This document shows, one piece after another, positions 15,643 to 17,030 of a stretch of 17,030 nt of DNA. Under the pieces are notes generated by a model. That model made no database searches. It worked only from the letters and a program-made list of their open reading frames with translations, and was not told where the DNA came from. Source of the stretch: Treponema sp. (GTDB lineage Bacteria > Spirochaetota > Spirochaetia > Treponematales > Treponemataceae). The position numbers and the translations under genes were made by a program. The stretch spans positions 1 to 17,030 of the forward strand of contig JAEDCN010000039.1 of assembly GCA_016294105.1 (NCBI GenBank). Direction: 5' to 3'. The stretch's first letter is position 1; every line of letters begins with the position of its first letter.

Positions 15643-16965
15643 ATGAAAAACTTTTCTCCATTCGGTCTTATTGTTCCAGAAATTTTGTTGCCAAAGAAAG
15701 ATATTGCCCTCAAGCAGTGGGCAGTGGTAGCCTGTGATCAGTACACCCAAGACAGGGACTACTGGAAGCAGGCGGAGGCAGAGTCAGCTGGTGCGTCTAC
15801 CCTCCATTTGATTTTACCAGAGGTCTATTTGAATGACCAGAATAAGTCTCAGCGGATTCAGCAGATTCGTTGTGCCATGAAAAACTACCTGGCAGAAGGG
15901 ATTTTTCGTGAGCCCTATGAAGGCTTTATCTATCTGGAGCGAACCACCCAGTATGGCCGTGTGCGAAAGGGCTTAATGGTGGCAGTTGATTTGGAAAGCT
16001 ATGAGTGGAAGCCTTTTTCCAAGGCCTTGATTCGTGCTACAGAAGCTACCATTCCAGAACGTATTCCTCCCCGCATGGAAATTCGCCGTGGAGCTGACTT
16101 GGAGTTGCCCCACATTATGCTGCTGGTAAACGACAAGGCCGGTGTGCTGGTGGAGGCCTGTGGAAAGGCTGTAAAGGCTGGCTCTCTTGCTCCCCTGTAT
16201 CAGGGTGATTTGATGATGAAGGCTGGCTCCATTGTGGGTTATCCCGTGGATGGTGAGCTTTTGGATAATTGTTACACTGCACTGGAACAGCTGGCAAAGG
16301 AAAATACCAGTGCTCTGGGAGATACCTTCCTGTTTGCAGTGGGAGACGGAAACCACAGTCTTGCCACCGCTAAGGCAGTGTGGGATGAGTTTAAGGAAAA
16401 AGAGCTGGCTGCAGGAAAAAGTCTTGCGGACTTGGAAACCTGCGACTTGCGATACGCCTTGGTGGAAATTGTGAATATTTACGATGAGGGCCTTACCTTT
16501 GAGCCCATCCATCGAGTGCTGTTTGGGGTGGAAGCAGCTTCTGTCATGGAATTTTGTCAAAGCAAGCTAGGTGGCATTGTTGAAGCTGTTGCTTCTGCAG
16601 AAGAATTGGCTGGCTTGGTGGAAAATTCCACCAACAATTTTGGCTTTGTCTTTGTGAATACAGCGGGAAAGCAGCAATTCTATTGCCTTAAAAGTGAAAT
16701 TCAGGAATTAGCCGTAAGCCGATTGCAACCAGTGCTGGATGAATTCCTTACAGGAAAGGCTGACTCAGAAATTGACTACATCCACGGCAGTGATGAGGTG
16801 TTCCGCTTAGGGGCCCAAGCTGGAGCCTTGTCGATTTTGCTGCCTCCCGTAGCTAAGGATAGCTTCTTTGCCACCATCGGTGGAGGTGGACCTTTACCAC
16901 GGAAAAGCTTTTCTATGGGTGAAGCCAGCGAAAAACGGTTTTATCTAGAAGCCAGAAAAATTTAA
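15643..16965 (+). CDS. DUF1015 domain-containing protein
   Basis: Protein of 440 aa of the DUF1015 family, whose biochemical role is unknown; database entries sometimes mislabel it as a ParB/Spo0J-like protein. Recognised by the N-terminal segment around VVACDQYTQDRDYW, the conserved FAVGDGNHSLATAKAVW (about 230-246), YIHGSDEV, and the C-terminal block around GPLPRKSFSMGEASEKRFYLEARKI. It is soluble, with no signal peptide or TM segment. It is divergent from rpoN across a 57-bp spacer. ATG 15643 matches the family start and the upstream frame gives nothing better, but it lacks a ribosome binding site; see the leaderless finding. The last four codons and the stop lie inside the first copy of a 27-bp tandem repeat, although the C-terminal residues still look normal for the family. 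Confidence 0.93.
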   Translation: MKNFSPFGLIVPEILLPKKDIALKQWAVVACDQYTQDRDYWKQAEAESAGASTLHLILPEVYLNDQNKSQRIQQIRCAMKNYLAEGIFREPYEGFIYLERTTQYGRVRKGLMVAVDLESYEWKPFSKALIRATEATIPERIPPRMEIRRGADLELPHIMLLVNDKAGVLVEACGKAVKAGSLAPLYQGDLMMKAGSIVGYPVDGELLDNCYTALEQLAKENTSALGDTFLFAVGDGNHSLATAKAVWDEFKEKELAAGKSLADLETCDLRYALVEIVNIYDEGLTFEPIHRVLFGVEAASVMEFCQSKLGGIVEAVASAEELAGLVENSTNNFGFVFVNTAGKQQFYCLKSEIQELAVSRLQPVLDEFLTGKADSEIDYIHGSDEVFRLGAQAGALSILLPPVAKDSFFATIGGGGPLPRKSFSMGEASEKRFYLEARKI

Positions 16966-16973
16966 AGGCTTCT
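16947..16973 (+). terminator. Hairpin across the DUF1015 stop codon
   Basis: AGAAGCC (16947-16953) pairs with GGCTTCT (16967-16973) around a 13-nt A/T-rich loop that contains the TAA stop. It could act as a 3'-end hairpin, but there is no T run after it. A 5-bp core of the stem (AAGCC/GGCTT) recurs in each following repeat copy. Confidence 0.4.
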
Positions 16974-17030
16974 CTAAGCCAGAAAAATTTAAAGGCTTCT
17001 CTAAGCCAGAAAAATTTAAAGGCTTCTCTA
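16950..17030 (+). repeat. Three perfect tandem copies of a 27-bp repeat
   Basis: The unit, which begins AGCCAGAAAAATTTAAAGGC and ends TTCTCTA, occurs at 16950-16976, 16977-17003 and 17004-17030 with no mismatch and no spacer. The first copy includes the codons for the last four residues and the stop of the DUF1015 gene. Lack of unique spacers excludes a CRISPR array. The array reaches the window edge, so its true copy number is unknown. Confidence 0.92.

Noticed and set aside
15586..15750. N-terminal extension of rpoN to the most distal ATG (15750)
   Set aside because: The extra residues do not resemble sigma-54 region I and are antisense to the DUF1015 coding start; ATG 15585 has a GGAGG site.
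16950..17030. CRISPR array or replication iterons
   Set aside because: The repeats abut with no spacers, the unit includes a gene's stop codon, and no cas or replication gene is nearby.

Overview
The window looks like a chromosomal segment of a spirochaete, most likely a free-living or gut/rumen-type Treponema. This is an inference from gene content. The signs are a chemotaxis receptor with a multi-pass membrane N-terminus, lipoproteins with relaxed lipoboxes, an InlB-type/beta-helix surface lipoprotein, a solitary ClpP, a tandem CNNM/CorC pair, sigma-54, and a DUF1015 protein with a strongly family-like C-terminus. A complete single-chain purL means the organism probably makes purines de novo, unlike the reduced pathogen T. 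pallidum. I see no rRNA, tRNA, CRISPR array, transposase or phage genes.

Layout. 1-1932: hairpin, then a minus-strand methyl-accepting chemotaxis protein. 1933-2284: divergent intergenic region with a good sigma-70-type promoter for each flanking gene. 2285-2937: clpP and its intrinsic terminator. 2940-3455: non-coding DNA rich in inverted repeats, then a promoter. 3456-5522: large predicted surface lipoprotein. 5523-5642: strong 12-bp hairpin followed by a promoter whose -10 box lies 6 nt before the purL ATG. 5643-9710: purL. 9711-9764: short intercistronic hairpin. 9765-13341: three tightly packed plus-strand genes (degenerate-thioredoxin lipoprotein, CorC paralogue 1, CorC paralogue 2) with 1-nt and 4-nt overlaps, so one operon. 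13338-15585: minus-strand rpoN followed by a HAD phosphatase whose stop codon overlaps the stop of CorC paralogue 2. 15586-15642: 57-bp divergent spacer. 15643-16965: DUF1015 gene. 16950-17030: three perfect copies of a 27-bp tandem repeat that begin inside the last codons of the DUF1015 gene and run to the window edge.

Functionally these are mostly housekeeping and envelope genes: chemosensing, proteolysis, purine synthesis, a membrane/metal-homeostasis operon and alternative-sigma-factor transcription. I do not see a multi-gene defence or biosynthetic system. The most unusual signals are two genes (purL and DUF1015) that look leaderless with identical -10-to-ATG spacing; a thioredoxin-fold lipoprotein that has lost its CxxC and sits in an operon with two CorC proteins; the 27-bp repeat that duplicates a gene end plus its hairpin; and the palindrome-rich spacer after clpP.
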